Shown here in pieces: positions 1 to 8,832 of a stretch of DNA of 55,211 nucleotides; the stretch's first letter is position 1; every line of letters begins with the position of its first letter. Source of the DNA: an uncultured Erysipelotrichaceae bacterium (GTDB lineage: Bacteria; Bacillota_I; Bacilli_A; RFN20; CAG-826); the NCBI GenBank assembly GCA_902785645.1, contig CACZZG010000007.1, positions 1-55,211 of the forward strand, given 5' to 3'. Below the pieces are notes generated by a model. It was not told the DNA's origin. It saw only the letters and a program-made list of their open reading frames with translations, and did no database searches. The position numbers and the translations under genes are program-made.

Positions 1-2254
1 GTTGTTTTAAATAACCGACGACGTGAGCGATTTCTTTGTTTTGGATAAAACAACCTTGCAATCTGACACATCCATTACGGCTGATAAGTGGAGATTGAAC
101 AAGCATGTCACCTTTGCCTAATAACTTTTCAGCACCGCCTTCACCGATGATAACAACGGAGTCTTGAGGGCTAGCGACAGATAAAGCGACACGTGTTGGT
201 AAGTTACCTTTAATGGTACCAGTAATAACATTTGTGGAAGGTCTTTGTGTGGAAATTAACATGTGAATACCACAAGCACGAGCCTTTTGCGCAATAGAAA
301 CGACAGGTAAAGCGATATCTTTACATGTGTCAACCACGTCAGCGTATTCATCGATAACCACTAAAATGTATGGCATCTTTGGTAATGTTGGATTTTCATC
401 TAACAATTCATTGTATTGTTTAATGTTGGAAACTTCGTTTGCTTGTAAAATGTCATAACGATCATTCATTTCATCAACGAGTTTGCTCATTGTCATCTTA
501 GCGATGCTGGCTTCGTTGATAACTGGGCAAAGCAAATGAGGAAGATCGCGATATTTATTCATTTCAACTTTCTTTGGATCAATTAACACTAATTTGAGAT
601 CTTCTGGTGAATTTCTCATGATTAATGTTGTGATTAAAGAGTGAGTATAAATAGATTTACCTGAACCGGTTGTACCAGCAACAAGTAAGTGTGGGAATTC
701 ATCTAAATCAGCATAAACAACTTTTCCATCAATACTCTTACCGAAAGCAACGGATAATGGATGCTTTTTAACATCAGGTAATCCTTCATAAACTTCCTTA
801 AAGGAAACGGTGGTAATTCTTGCATTTGGAATTTCAAGACCGGAATAGTTTTGACCTTCGACAATACTAGCAAAACGAGCGGTAACACCGTTTAAATAGA
901 CGGAAACATCTTCGATTAATTTGCTGACGTCTCTTACAGAGACACCAGGAGCGTATTGAATGTTATAACGTGTGACTGCTGGTCCGACGACATATGTGCT
1001 GCAAGAAGCGCCGACACGGAAATCAGCAAAGAAATTATTAATAGCAACCACTCTTTCTTCGGCAACTTGATTGTTTTGTTCAATAGCATCTTTTACTTCA
1101 ACAACTTCAAGAAGTTCAGAGGACGGAGGAACCCATTTAATAGGTTTGCGAACTACTGGCTCTGGATTTGGAGCGGTCACTGTTGGCGCAGGCATAACTG
1201 CAGGAGCTGGAGCTGGAGCAGGTGTGGGTACAGATGGTTTAAAGACTGGTTCATCAAATTCTGGTTTTGCGCCCACTAAAGCTTGATTTACTTCAGGTTT
1301 TGCATCGAAATCGAGTCGCATTTGCTCAGTTTTTGGTTCACTTCTAATTACTGGAGCTGGTTCTGGAGCTGGTTCCACTGGTTGTGGCTTAAAGATGAAT
1401 TTTGAATATCTTGCAGGAGCAAAATTAGTTTGAGATTCATAAGAAGCACGTGGAGCATCAACAGAAATGTTATTTGTATCCGCTCTATTATTGAAATTAG
1501 CTGGTTGACTCATGGTTTCTGCTTGTGGAGAAACACTTTCTGGTTCTCTTGAGAGATACTCTAATTGAGAAGCAGAAGAAATAGAGTCGGTATTTTCAAT
1601 ACGGATATTTCTTTCATTGCGGTTTTCTTTTGGTGCTTTTTCAGTTTTGTTAAGTTTGAAGATTTTCTTAAATGTTGGGAAGAAAATCACAAATGCCCCT
1701 AACAAGAAGATGAAAATAGAAACAACCCATGTTCCTGTGGCTTTAATACCTGTATTGAGTAAGCTCACGATAGCATAACCAAGGAAACCACCACCGAATT
1801 TGTTGCCTTGGAATAAATTAACAAATTTGGATTTCCAATATCCATCAGCGATTCCGTTAAATACTTGTTCATGGAAATATTTCACACCGTTGGCGGAAAC
1901 TTGTTCTCCACTCGCATCAAATACACCTTTAATTGTGAGATTGAGATCATTTGTGACGATTAATGTCGAAATCATCAATGCGGAAATAAAAATAATAAGT
2001 CCACCAAAGAAATAATTATTAAAGCGAATCTTAAAGCCTTTTTCTTTGAAGAATAAGAAAAGACCATATGCATAAATCAAAATGTAAAAGACATATGAAC
2101 AAAGGCCAAACAAATAAACAAATGGCAAGGCAAAGAATCTAGCCACATATCCAACATTAAGAATTAATGTGACAGAAAATAAACAAAAAGCTATGCCACC
2201 AAAGAAGGTGAAATAGCGGTTATGGATTTTTTTAACTGGTTTATTTGCTTGCAT
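1..2254 (-). CDS. ftsK: DNA translocase FtsK/SpoIIIE (C-terminus off window)
   Basis: Membrane-anchored ATPase that pumps DNA at the division septum. About 751 residues are present and the reading frame runs off the left edge. From the start there are hydrophobic segments over roughly the first 170 residues, then a charged and Pro/Ala-rich linker (PAPAPA run near 1190-1230), then the FtsK motor. Walker A GTTGSGKS is at about residues 527-534 and Walker B VVIDEYAD at about 631-638, followed by the conserved QRPS segment. The ATG at 2254 is chosen because a TATAAT box ends 8 nt upstream and no Shine-Dalgarno is present, so the mRNA is probably leaderless. The C-terminal gamma domain cannot be assessed. 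Confidence 0.93.
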   Translation of the reverse strand, partial: MQANKPVKKIHNRYFTFFGGIAFCLFSVTLILNVGYVARFFALPFVYLFGLCSYVFYILIYAYGLFLFFKEKGFKIRFNNYFFGGLIIFISALMISTLIVTNDLNLTIKGVFDASGEQVSANGVKYFHEQVFNGIADGYWKSKFVNLFQGNKFGGGFLGYAIVSLLNTGIKATGTWVVSIFIFLLGAFVIFFPTFKKIFKLNKTEKAPKENRNERNIRIENTDSISSASQLEYLSREPESVSPQAETMSQPANFNNRADTNNISVDAPRASYESQTNFAPARYSKFIFKPQPVEPAPEPAPVIRSEPKTEQMRLDFDAKPEVNQALVGAKPEFDEPVFKPSVPTPAPAPAPAVMPAPTVTAPNPEPVVRKPIKWVPPSSELLEVVEVKDAIEQNNQVAEERVVAINNFFADFRVGASCSTYVVGPAVTRYNIQYAPGVSVRDVSKLIEDVSVYLNGVTARFASIVEGQNYSGLEIPNARITTVSFKEVYEGLPDVKKHPLSVAFGKSIDGKVVYADLDEFPHLLVAGTTGSGKSIYTHSLITTLIMRNSPEDLKLVLIDPKKVEMNKYRDLPHLLCPVINEASIAKMTMSKLVDEMNDRYDILQANEVSNIKQYNELLDENPTLPKMPYILVVIDEYADVVDTCKDIALPVVSIAQKARACGIHMLISTQRPSTNVITGTIKGNLPTRVALSVASPQDSVVIIGEGGAEKLLGKGDMLVQSPLISRNGCVRLQGCFIQNKEIAHVVGYLKQ

Positions 2255-2268
2255 ACACAATAATTATA
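2255..2268 (-). promoter_or_regulatory. -10 box of ftsK, leaderless-type start
   Basis: On the minus strand TATAAT lies at 2268-2263 and the ATG follows after 8 nt. A start site about 7 nt below the box leaves a 5' leader of 0-2 nt. No GGAGG-like sequence is present. Inferred from spacing only. Confidence 0.55.
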
Positions 2269-2303
2269 AGCGCACGCTCGCACATAAGTCTAACAAAAAT
2301 TGA

Positions 2304-2331
2304 AGAAAAAAAGCACAAAACTTGTGCTTTA
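2304..2331 (-). terminator. Intrinsic terminator of the RNase J-like gene
   Basis: Arms 2311-2318 and 2322-2329 pair perfectly around a 3-nt loop and are followed on the minus strand by a run of seven T. The stop codon of the upstream gene is part of the stem. Confidence 0.85.
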
Positions 2332-4017
2332 ATCCAAAATATCAACTATCGGCATGATGTAAGGCTCACGCCCATTTTCTCTTTTGACGAATCTCTTAGA
2401 TCTTTCTGTGACTCTTTGGTAAAGATTTTCAAGATTGAATTCTTCCATTTGGAACTCTGTGTTGATTTCATCAACAAAGATATTGGAAAGAGACTTCAAT
2501 AATGGTTCAGCTTCTTTGACGAATACAAATCCTCTCATCTGGCAATCTGGACCAGCAATAATCTTCTTTTCTTTAATCGATACACAGGCAGCAATCACTA
2601 CTACACCGTCTTGCGATAATTCGTGTCGATCATCCACGACAACACTACCGACATGACTCAAACCAGTTCCGTCGATGAGAATTGGTTCAATATTGATATG
2701 ATTTGCTTCATTAGGAATTAAACGTGGTCTAGTCACTCCATCAAACACTAATTCCATACCATTATCCATGATAAAGACATTGGAGTGATTGAGGCCAATA
2801 TTCATTGATAATGCTAATTTAGCATTAGCCATCATATTGATAAAATTACCACGGACTGGTAAATAGTATTTTGGCTTTAATACAGAGAGGAAGAATTTTA
2901 AGTCATCTTCACGAGCGTGCATGCTTGTTAATTGATCCTTTTTCAACCACTGCACTTCACATCCGGTACGATAGACTTTATCCATGCATCTGGTACACAC
3001 TGTTTCAAGTGTTGGACGTGGCAAACTAGCATTCACAAAGATATCGTTTTCGTTGAGATTAATACGTTTGTCTTCGTTCTTGTGATCTGCTAATAAATCA
3101 ATCTCTTCATAAAGATCTTCATCGAGACCGACGATTAAGATAACTAAATCTTTTTCTCTAACACGTAATAAATCTTCTTTATTGACGATTTCAATACCGG
3201 CGGTTAGTTCAGGCATAACTTGGTTACCGACGTTAATAACGGTTCTTGTATATTCGTTATAACAGAACAATTTTTTGTTATATTTGCGGCATAAATCCAT
3301 TATTTCTTCAATTCTGAAGACATTTTGCCAGAAGCAAGAAATGAAAATTCTCTTATCTTCATCCCTAAAATTCTTCTCAATTAATTTCGACGCACGATGT
3401 TTTGGAGAACAATAACCAGATCGAGTCGCGCTCTTGCTTTCACTCATCAAAAGTAAGATTTGTTCTTTGGATAATTCCTCTAACGCTTTTAAGTCGAAAT
3501 AATATCCTTTGTTTTGACCGACGAAATCGATGATGAAATCGCTTGTATAAACAACGAAACCTTGTGTGGTATTAATCGCTACGCCACATGAATAAACAGT
3601 GTTGTGACAGGTCTGGAAAAATCTCACTTCACGACCTGCGATTTGCACTGAAGAACTTGGTTCAATAATTACTACTTTCGGATTAATTTTCACACTCAAA
3701 GCATTAGCTTGACCCATAAACAAACCAAAGGTTTGCTTTGTGCAATATATTGGTGCGGGTGCTTTATCATAAAAATATTTAAGACCCGACATAGATTCAT
3801 CATGACCATGGGTCAAAATATAAGCTTTTATGCGATCTTTGTTTTCAATAAGATAACTTGGATTAGGAATCATGTAGTCTACGCCTGGAATGGTTTTATC
3901 TGGTAAAGAAGTGCCACAATCCAAAACGAAAATATCATTGTTTACTTCAACAACGTAACAATCGCGGCCGTTTTCATCTAAACCACCAAGAGCAAAAACC
4001 TTAACTAAATCGTTCAT
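2329..4017 (-). CDS. RNase J-family protein with degenerate metal site
   Basis: 562 residues with the RNase J order: metallo-beta-lactamase fold, beta-CASP insert, then the C-terminal domain ending in a PYIMPIVDILD segment. RNase J acts as 5' exonuclease and endonuclease on mRNA. Here the canonical HGHEDH metal motif reads HGHDES (residues 70-75), so the Asp and last His ligands are replaced, and the HGE motif near residue 389 reads VRGN, losing another His. H138, D160 and H367 appear kept. This resembles the RNase J2 subtype, which works mainly as a partner of J1. The start has an AAGGA Shine-Dalgarno 7 nt upstream, and a TTGATT-18-TATAAT promoter lies at 4066-4095. Structural rather than catalytic function is an inference. 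Confidence 0.85.
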   Translation of the reverse strand: MNDLVKVFALGGLDENGRDCYVVEVNNDIFVLDCGTSLPDKTIPGVDYMIPNPSYLIENKDRIKAYILTHGHDESMSGLKYFYDKAPAPIYCTKQTFGLFMGQANALSVKINPKVVIIEPSSSVQIAGREVRFFQTCHNTVYSCGVAINTTQGFVVYTSDFIIDFVGQNKGYYFDLKALEELSKEQILLLMSESKSATRSGYCSPKHRASKLIEKNFRDEDKRIFISCFWQNVFRIEEIMDLCRKYNKKLFCYNEYTRTVINVGNQVMPELTAGIEIVNKEDLLRVREKDLVILIVGLDEDLYEEIDLLADHKNEDKRINLNENDIFVNASLPRPTLETVCTRCMDKVYRTGCEVQWLKKDQLTSMHAREDDLKFFLSVLKPKYYLPVRGNFINMMANAKLALSMNIGLNHSNVFIMDNGMELVFDGVTRPRLIPNEANHINIEPILIDGTGLSHVGSVVVDDRHELSQDGVVVIAACVSIKEKKIIAGPDCQMRGFVFVKEAEPLLKSLSNIFVDEINTEFQMEEFNLENLYQRVTERSKRFVKRENGREPYIMPIVDILD

Positions 4018-4065
4018 AGAAATTCCTTTTTATCTTTAATATTGACTATGTAAAGACCTAAACCA

Positions 4066-4095
4066 ATTATATCTTTGCTATAAAACATTAATCAA
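4066..4095 (-). promoter_or_regulatory. Promoter of the RNase J-like gene
   Basis: Minus-strand -35 TTGATT (4095-4090), 18-nt spacer and -10 TATAAT (4071-4066). The start site falls about 40 nt above the ATG at 4017, leaving room for the AAGGA ribosome site. Confidence 0.6.
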
Positions 4096-4105
4096 TGTTT
4101 TTTGT
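4080..4105. terminator. Possible weak terminator after the DUF1667 gene
   Basis: AAAACATT and AATGTTTT form an 8-bp stem around a 4-nt loop that contains the stop codon of the minus-strand gene. The T-rich 3' side is short on the minus strand, so termination would be partial. Some read-through into the RNase J-like gene is possible. Confidence 0.35.
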
Positions 4106-4429
4106 AATAAGAATATCGACACCTAAACCAAGGATATCTTTTTTTACAATATCCCCAATTCTTGTTGGTGCGCTGACAGATAATTTGTTAATTTCATCCA
4201 TCACTTCAAATATTTTTCCTTTTGGAATGCTTCCGCTTGTTTTAACGGAAACTAGTAAATCATCACGATTATTCACTCTAACTGAGGAAGTAATTGTTCT
4301 TACTGGATTTGTTAATTCGCTAATCGCGTATTGCTTTCCACGAGGACAAGTATTTCCGGTGACATTCATATTGTCGTCAACAGTTAAACGGCATCCTCTT
4401 GGACAAATAATACAGGTAAATTCTTTCAT
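4088..4429 (-). CDS. DUF1667 cysteine-motif protein
   Basis: 113 residues. It begins with CIICPRGC at about residues 5-12 and a second CPRG near residue 30, the cysteine pattern of the DUF1667 family. These proteins are almost always encoded next to a GlpA-like dehydrogenase and a small FAD/NAD oxidoreductase and are thought to be an iron-sulfur electron-transfer subunit of that complex; this role is inferred. The start at 4429 is preferred to the ATG 36 nt upstream because a GAGGAAAG ribosome site precedes it and it lies 1 nt after the stop of the preceding gene. Third gene of the glycerol-3-phosphate oxidation set. Confidence 0.85.
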   Translation of the reverse strand: MKEFTCIICPRGCRLTVDDNMNVTGNTCPRGKQYAISELTNPVRTITSSVRVNNRDDLLVSVKTSGSIPKGKIFEVMDEINKLSVSAPTRIGDIVKKDILGLGVDILITKNID

Positions 4430-4430
4430 C

Positions 4431-5678
4431 TTATCTTTCCTCCAATCTGAGTGATACTTCTTCACCTAAAAGAGGTAATTTATCTTTAGATAACTTCACC
4501 ATTACCATTTCACTTGGAATGAGTACTGGTTTGAATATTTTTGCGATTAATTGACCATTACTTTCAATGATTAAATTCATATCTTTAACTGGTCTTCTCA
4601 CGCGGAATTTGAAAGTCACATCTTCTTGGTTATTGCGATCAATTTGTTGAGGAACAACATAGCCAATACCATCTTTTGGCAAGACGTTAATTGCATCACC
4701 CTTTTGCAATTGATCTTTTAAATACATTGCCGCACCATGACCGGCTAAACGACCTTCATCGGTAACAAAGTCAACGACATCATGAACGTGTAAACAGTTA
4801 CCACATGAGAAGATACCATCAATCATTGTTTCCATGTGTTCGTTAACTTTCGCACCTTTCGTGGAACTAGTTGGACAATCTATATAATCTAATAAAGATA
4901 TATAAGGAATTAAACCGACAGAGAGAATTAAAGTATCACATTCGATTTCCATATCGGTTCCTGGAATGAATTGCATCTTGTCATCAACCGCGGTCAAAAT
5001 AACCTTTTCTAAGCGGTTTTTACCAATGACTTTTGAAACACTTCTACTTAAGTAGAGAGGAATGTTATAGTCATTTAAACATTGAGCGATATTTCTATTT
5101 AAACCGTTACTATATGGCATAAGTTCACTAACACAGATGACTTTTGCACCTTCTAGAGTCAATCTTCTAGCCATAATTAAGCCAATATCACCACTACCTA
5201 AAATGACGATGCGTTTACCACATAAATAACCGTGAATATTCAAATACTTTTGGGCGGTTCCAGCGGTAATGATACCAGAGCATCTATCGCCTGGAATTTG
5301 TATGGCTCCTGCACTTCTTTCATAACAACCTGTCGCCATGATAATTGCGCGGGCTTTATATTCTAAAACGCCTTCCTCTTTGTTACTAATAGTAACAATC
5401 TTATCTTTGGTCAAGCTGATGACCATAGAATTTAGCATATATGGAATCTTTAATTCTTCGACTTGTTTAACAAATCTTGATAAATATTCAGGACCTGTTA
5501 ATTCTTCTTTAAATTCTGTGAGACCAAAACCATTATGAATGCATTGATTTAAGATGCCACCTAGATGCTCGTCTCTTTCAACGATTAAAATATCATCAAT
5601 TCCTTCTTTTTTGGCTTGGATTGCCGCGGCCATGCCAGCGGAACCACCACCGATGATTAATAAATCAACTGTTCTCAT
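4431..5678 (-). CDS. FAD/NAD(P)-dependent oxidoreductase of the glp set
   Basis: 415 residues. The N-terminus LLIIGGGSAGMAAA is an FAD-binding Rossmann motif, followed by the GG(I/L)LNQCIHNG region typical of this subfamily. A second dinucleotide motif (VILGSGDIGLIMARR) binds NAD(P), and a third (DGIFSCGNCLHVHD) lies near the flavin. It probably moves electrons between the dehydrogenase encoded upstream and NAD or another carrier. The ATG at 5678 has GGAGGG 6-7 nt upstream and follows the previous stop by 1 nt, so it replaces the longer start at 5732 that overlaps the dehydrogenase gene. Confidence 0.87.
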   Translation of the reverse strand: MRTVDLLIIGGGSAGMAAAIQAKKEGIDDILIVERDEHLGGILNQCIHNGFGLTEFKEELTGPEYLSRFVKQVEELKIPYMLNSMVISLTKDKIVTISNKEEGVLEYKARAIIMATGCYERSAGAIQIPGDRCSGIITAGTAQKYLNIHGYLCGKRIVILGSGDIGLIMARRLTLEGAKVICVSELMPYSNGLNRNIAQCLNDYNIPLYLSRSVSKVIGKNRLEKVILTAVDDKMQFIPGTDMEIECDTLILSVGLIPYISLLDYIDCPTSSTKGAKVNEHMETMIDGIFSCGNCLHVHDVVDFVTDEGRLAGHGAAMYLKDQLQKGDAINVLPKDGIGYVVPQQIDRNNQEDVTFKFRVRRPVKDMNLIIESNGQLIAKIFKPVLIPSEMVMVKLSKDKLPLLGEEVSLRLEER

Positions 5679-5679
5679 A

Positions 5680-7122
5680 TTATTTGCCCTCCTTGATCTT
5701 TTTGAGGAGTATTGGTGAAAATTCACCATCATAATTAATTTCTAATGGAGATACACCATAATGTTTAGCGAGGATAAGGACAACACGAGGTTGGCAGAAC
5801 CCACCTTGGCAGCGTCCATAACCTGCTCTGGTTCTTCTCTTTAAAGCTTTAACGCTTTGTGGAGGAACACTTCTATCTAAAGCATCGAGAATTTCACCTA
5901 ATGTTACTTTTTCACAGTTACAAATAATTTCTGAATAATTCTCGTGCTCATTAACGAATTTATAATCACCGTCATTCATTGCACTATATAAACGATGATA
6001 TCTTCTAACTCTTGGATTGAAATCCTTCTTTTCTTTCAAAGAAAGAACTGGTTTGACTAATTGTTCAACAACATATTCGCCAATGGCAGGAGAAGAAACA
6101 AAACCAGGAGATTCAATTCCACCAACATTGATGAAATATTTATCTTTTTTAGAGTATTCAATGACAAAGTCATGTCTTGTACATGTTGGTCTTGAACCGG
6201 CGAAAACACGAATAACTTGATTAAATGGAATGGATGGGACCATTTCACTTGCTTGGGCTCTAACATTTCTTAAGGTCATTGGGTCAGTTGTATAATCGCT
6301 TGGATCTTCATCTAACTCACTTGAAGGACCAACAAGATAATTGCCGCTTGTGGTCATAGTCACTAAAATACCTTTACCTTTTTCGCTTGGTAATGGGAAG
6401 ATAACGTGATTGACTAAACCGGCTTTATAGTGATCTAAGACAAAGTATTCACCTTTCCTTGGTGTAATCTTCCAATCAATAGGCTCCACCATCTCAGCAA
6501 TTTTGTCCGCGAAACATCCAGCGGCATTAATTACCATTTTGGATTCAAATGTTTCTTTATCAGTTTTGACTACATAGTAGTCTTTTTCTTTATTAATTGA
6601 TGTAACCTTTTGATTTAAGAATAATTTCACACCATTATCGACAGCGTTTTCAACGGCGTGAACCACAAAGTTAAAGACATCAACAATACCTGCGGTTGGT
6701 GCGAATAATGCACCTTTAACACAAGGATTGATATTTGGTTCCATTTTCTTCACTTGCTCGGCATTTAATAATTCCACTTTGACACCGTTTTCTTTGCTTC
6801 TTTTTGCTAAATCTTCAAGGATTTTTAATTGTTCGTCATAAAGAGCAACTGTCAAAGAACCAACTCGTGAGAAACTAACATCTAATTCATCACATATTTG
6901 GTCGAACATTGCATTACCAAGAACATTGAATTTGGCTTTATTAGTTCCTGGCACTGGATCATAACCAGAGTGAACAATGGCGCTGTTGGCATTACTAGTT
7001 AAGTTGCCAACATCGTTTTCTTTATCTAACAAAGCCACTTTTATGTCATACTTTGCCAGATTTCTTGCAATCATCGCACCAGTAACACCGGCACCGATGA
7101 TTAAAACATCAAATCTTTCCAT
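5680..7122 (-). CDS. GlpA-like glycerol-3-phosphate dehydrogenase with BFD-like [2Fe-2S] domain
   Basis: 480 residues. The N-terminal DVLIIGAGVTGAMIARNL binds FAD, and the DAO-type oxidoreductase fold runs to about residue 370. The C-terminal part has CNCEK and a CQGGFC pair, the BFD-like iron-sulfur domain that GlpA-type enzymes carry. The likely reaction is oxidation of sn-glycerol-3-phosphate to dihydroxyacetone phosphate. Other DAO substrates, such as 2-hydroxyglutarate, cannot be ruled out from sequence alone. An AAGGAG ribosome site precedes the ATG. The gene starts 11 nt after cardiolipin synthase and is followed at 1-nt spacing by the oxidoreductase and DUF1667 genes. Confidence 0.85.
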   Translation of the reverse strand: MERFDVLIIGAGVTGAMIARNLAKYDIKVALLDKENDVGNLTSNANSAIVHSGYDPVPGTNKAKFNVLGNAMFDQICDELDVSFSRVGSLTVALYDEQLKILEDLAKRSKENGVKVELLNAEQVKKMEPNINPCVKGALFAPTAGIVDVFNFVVHAVENAVDNGVKLFLNQKVTSINKEKDYYVVKTDKETFESKMVINAAGCFADKIAEMVEPIDWKITPRKGEYFVLDHYKAGLVNHVIFPLPSEKGKGILVTMTTSGNYLVGPSSELDEDPSDYTTDPMTLRNVRAQASEMVPSIPFNQVIRVFAGSRPTCTRHDFVIEYSKKDKYFINVGGIESPGFVSSPAIGEYVVEQLVKPVLSLKEKKDFNPRVRRYHRLYSAMNDGDYKFVNEHENYSEIICNCEKVTLGEILDALDRSVPPQSVKALKRRTRAGYGRCQGGFCQPRVVLILAKHYGVSPLEINYDGEFSPILLKKIKEGK

Positions 7123-7133
7123 GTTTTTTCTCC

Positions 7134-8735
7134 TTATAACAATGGGGTGATTAATTTAACAATTGAACAGAACCAACGAGTTCCTCTTTTTAACTTATAG
7201 TTATTAGGAACTTGTTCGCATTGACTAATCATTTCATCAAAGTCTTTACGAATGTCTTTCATGCATGGGTTCTTATATAATAAGGCACCACATTCAAAGT
7301 GATGGACTAAACTTCTAAAGTCAAAGTTAATTGTGCCAACAAAAGCTAATTCATCATCTACGAGCATGGTTTTCATGTGATTAAAACCAGGTTTATAAAT
7401 AAAGATTTTCACTCCCGCATCTAATAAATAACGGAAATTGGATTTCGCCACAGCATAAACGGCTTTCTTATCAGGAATTCCCGGAAGAATGAGATTGACA
7501 TCGATGCCTCTAAAGGCCGCATTTCTCATCGCATCAATTAATTGATAAGTCGGAACTAGATAAGGTGTAGAAATATAAACAGATTTAGTGGCGTAGTGAA
7601 GCATATTAATATACGTTTGTTCACCAATAAGAGCATCATCAATTCCACCAGGACCATCACCAAATGGCATAACATATCCTTCTTCTTCAAACTTTGGATA
7701 GTTATACATCATATATTTGTTGTAGTCGCTGATTTGACCTGAGCATAAATTGTAGTTTTGTAAGAATGTCGCAATGAGGTTGTTGATCGCACTACCTTCA
7801 ATTTTTACCATGGTGTCTTTCCAATAGCCAAAACGCACGATTTCGTTAGCGTATTCATCAGCTAAGTTGATGCCACCAGTAAAGGCCATTTTGTGGTCAA
7901 TAACAACAATCTTTCTGTGATCACGGTTATTATAAACGCCAGACAAAATTGGTCTAAATGGATGGAATTTGCGGCAATCTATGCCTAATTTGCGGAATTT
8001 TCGTGGTGTTGAACCACTGATTGTGCCACTACAGCCCATATCGTCATAAATGATTTTAACTTCCACACCTTCCTCGGCTTTTTGTTTTAAAATTTCGGTA
8101 ACAGCGGACCATTCTTTACCATCCGCAATAATGAAAAATTCAATGAAGATAAACTCTTTAGCTTCTTTCAATCCTTCAATTAAAGCCGGGAAGAATGTTT
8201 CTCCGTTTTTATAATATGTCACTCTGTTGTTTTGGTGAGCGCCAAGTTGGGTGATGTTTTTAATGTATTTAAAAGTTCCAATTGCTCTACCAAGTTCTTC
8301 TTTATATTCTTTCTCTTCTCTTTTGTTAAGTTTGAAGTGAGCGTTATAAGCATTTCTGGTTGCATCAACGATTAAACGGTCTCTTTTATTAAGTCCGTGA
8401 TTTCCAAAGATTAGGAACAAAACAGAGAAGAACAATGGGAGTAATAACATACCCACAATCCACGGAATTTTAAATTCTGGATCTTCGTCTTTGTTTACAA
8501 TCTTGAAGAAGATGATTAAAGCCACGATAAATTCAATCAACCTAACACCGGTGTATACCAAAACGGTAATAAGTGTGGCCAGAGGTTGATTATCATCAAG
8601 ATTAATAATATGAAGGGTTTGTAAACCATCACCTCGAATCAGCCATTCTAAGAATAGAACTGCGCCGATTTCGAGAAGCAAAATAAATAAAATCAAGATA
8701 TATCCAGAACCTAGCATTCTAAAAAACTTCTTCAT
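7134..8735 (-). CDS. cls: Cardiolipin synthase, PLD type
   Basis: 533 residues. Three hydrophobic segments near residues 11-33, 53-80 and 90-111 anchor it in the membrane. Two phospholipase D motifs follow: RDHRKIVVID with H273 and K275, and FNHMKTMLVDD in the last fifth. It joins two phosphatidylglycerol molecules to cardiolipin and glycerol. Length fits the bacterial Cls family. A GAGAGG ribosome site precedes the ATG. It is the first gene of an operon with the glycerol-3-phosphate dehydrogenase set, so glycerol released during cardiolipin synthesis could feed that pathway; this link is an inference. Confidence 0.92.
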   Translation of the reverse strand: MKKFFRMLGSGYILILFILLLEIGAVLFLEWLIRGDGLQTLHIINLDDNQPLATLITVLVYTGVRLIEFIVALIIFFKIVNKDEDPEFKIPWIVGMLLLPLFFSVLFLIFGNHGLNKRDRLIVDATRNAYNAHFKLNKREEKEYKEELGRAIGTFKYIKNITQLGAHQNNRVTYYKNGETFFPALIEGLKEAKEFIFIEFFIIADGKEWSAVTEILKQKAEEGVEVKIIYDDMGCSGTISGSTPRKFRKLGIDCRKFHPFRPILSGVYNNRDHRKIVVIDHKMAFTGGINLADEYANEIVRFGYWKDTMVKIEGSAINNLIATFLQNYNLCSGQISDYNKYMMYNYPKFEEEGYVMPFGDGPGGIDDALIGEQTYINMLHYATKSVYISTPYLVPTYQLIDAMRNAAFRGIDVNLILPGIPDKKAVYAVAKSNFRYLLDAGVKIFIYKPGFNHMKTMLVDDELAFVGTINFDFRSLVHHFECGALLYKNPCMKDIRKDFDEMISQCEQVPNNYKLKRGTRWFCSIVKLITPLL

Positions 8736-8762
8736 AGTCTAAACCTCTCGAACTCTTAAATG

Positions 8763-8770
8763 ATAATAGC
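8763..8770 (-). promoter_or_regulatory. Extended -10 promoter of the cls-glp operon
   Basis: Minus-strand TGCTATTAT (8771-8763) is an extended -10 element. No convincing -35 is seen. The box lies about 27 nt above the ATG of cls and just below the pnp terminator. Confidence 0.45.
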
Positions 8771-8792
8771 ACACACGCGAAGCGAAATAAAT

Positions 8793-8822
8793 AAAAAAAG
8801 CCTACGCTTAGCATAGGCTTTC
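8793..8822 (-). terminator. Intrinsic terminator after pnp
   Basis: AAAGCCTA and TAGGCTTT form the stem on the minus strand with two further pairs inside, followed by a run of seven T. Confidence 0.9.
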
Positions 8823-8832
8823 GATGTAATCA

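Noticed and set aside
956-1286. Two plus-strand frames rich in Trp or in Gly/Ala
   Set aside because: They are the antisense of the Pro/Ala linker of ftsK and have no ribosome site or family signal.
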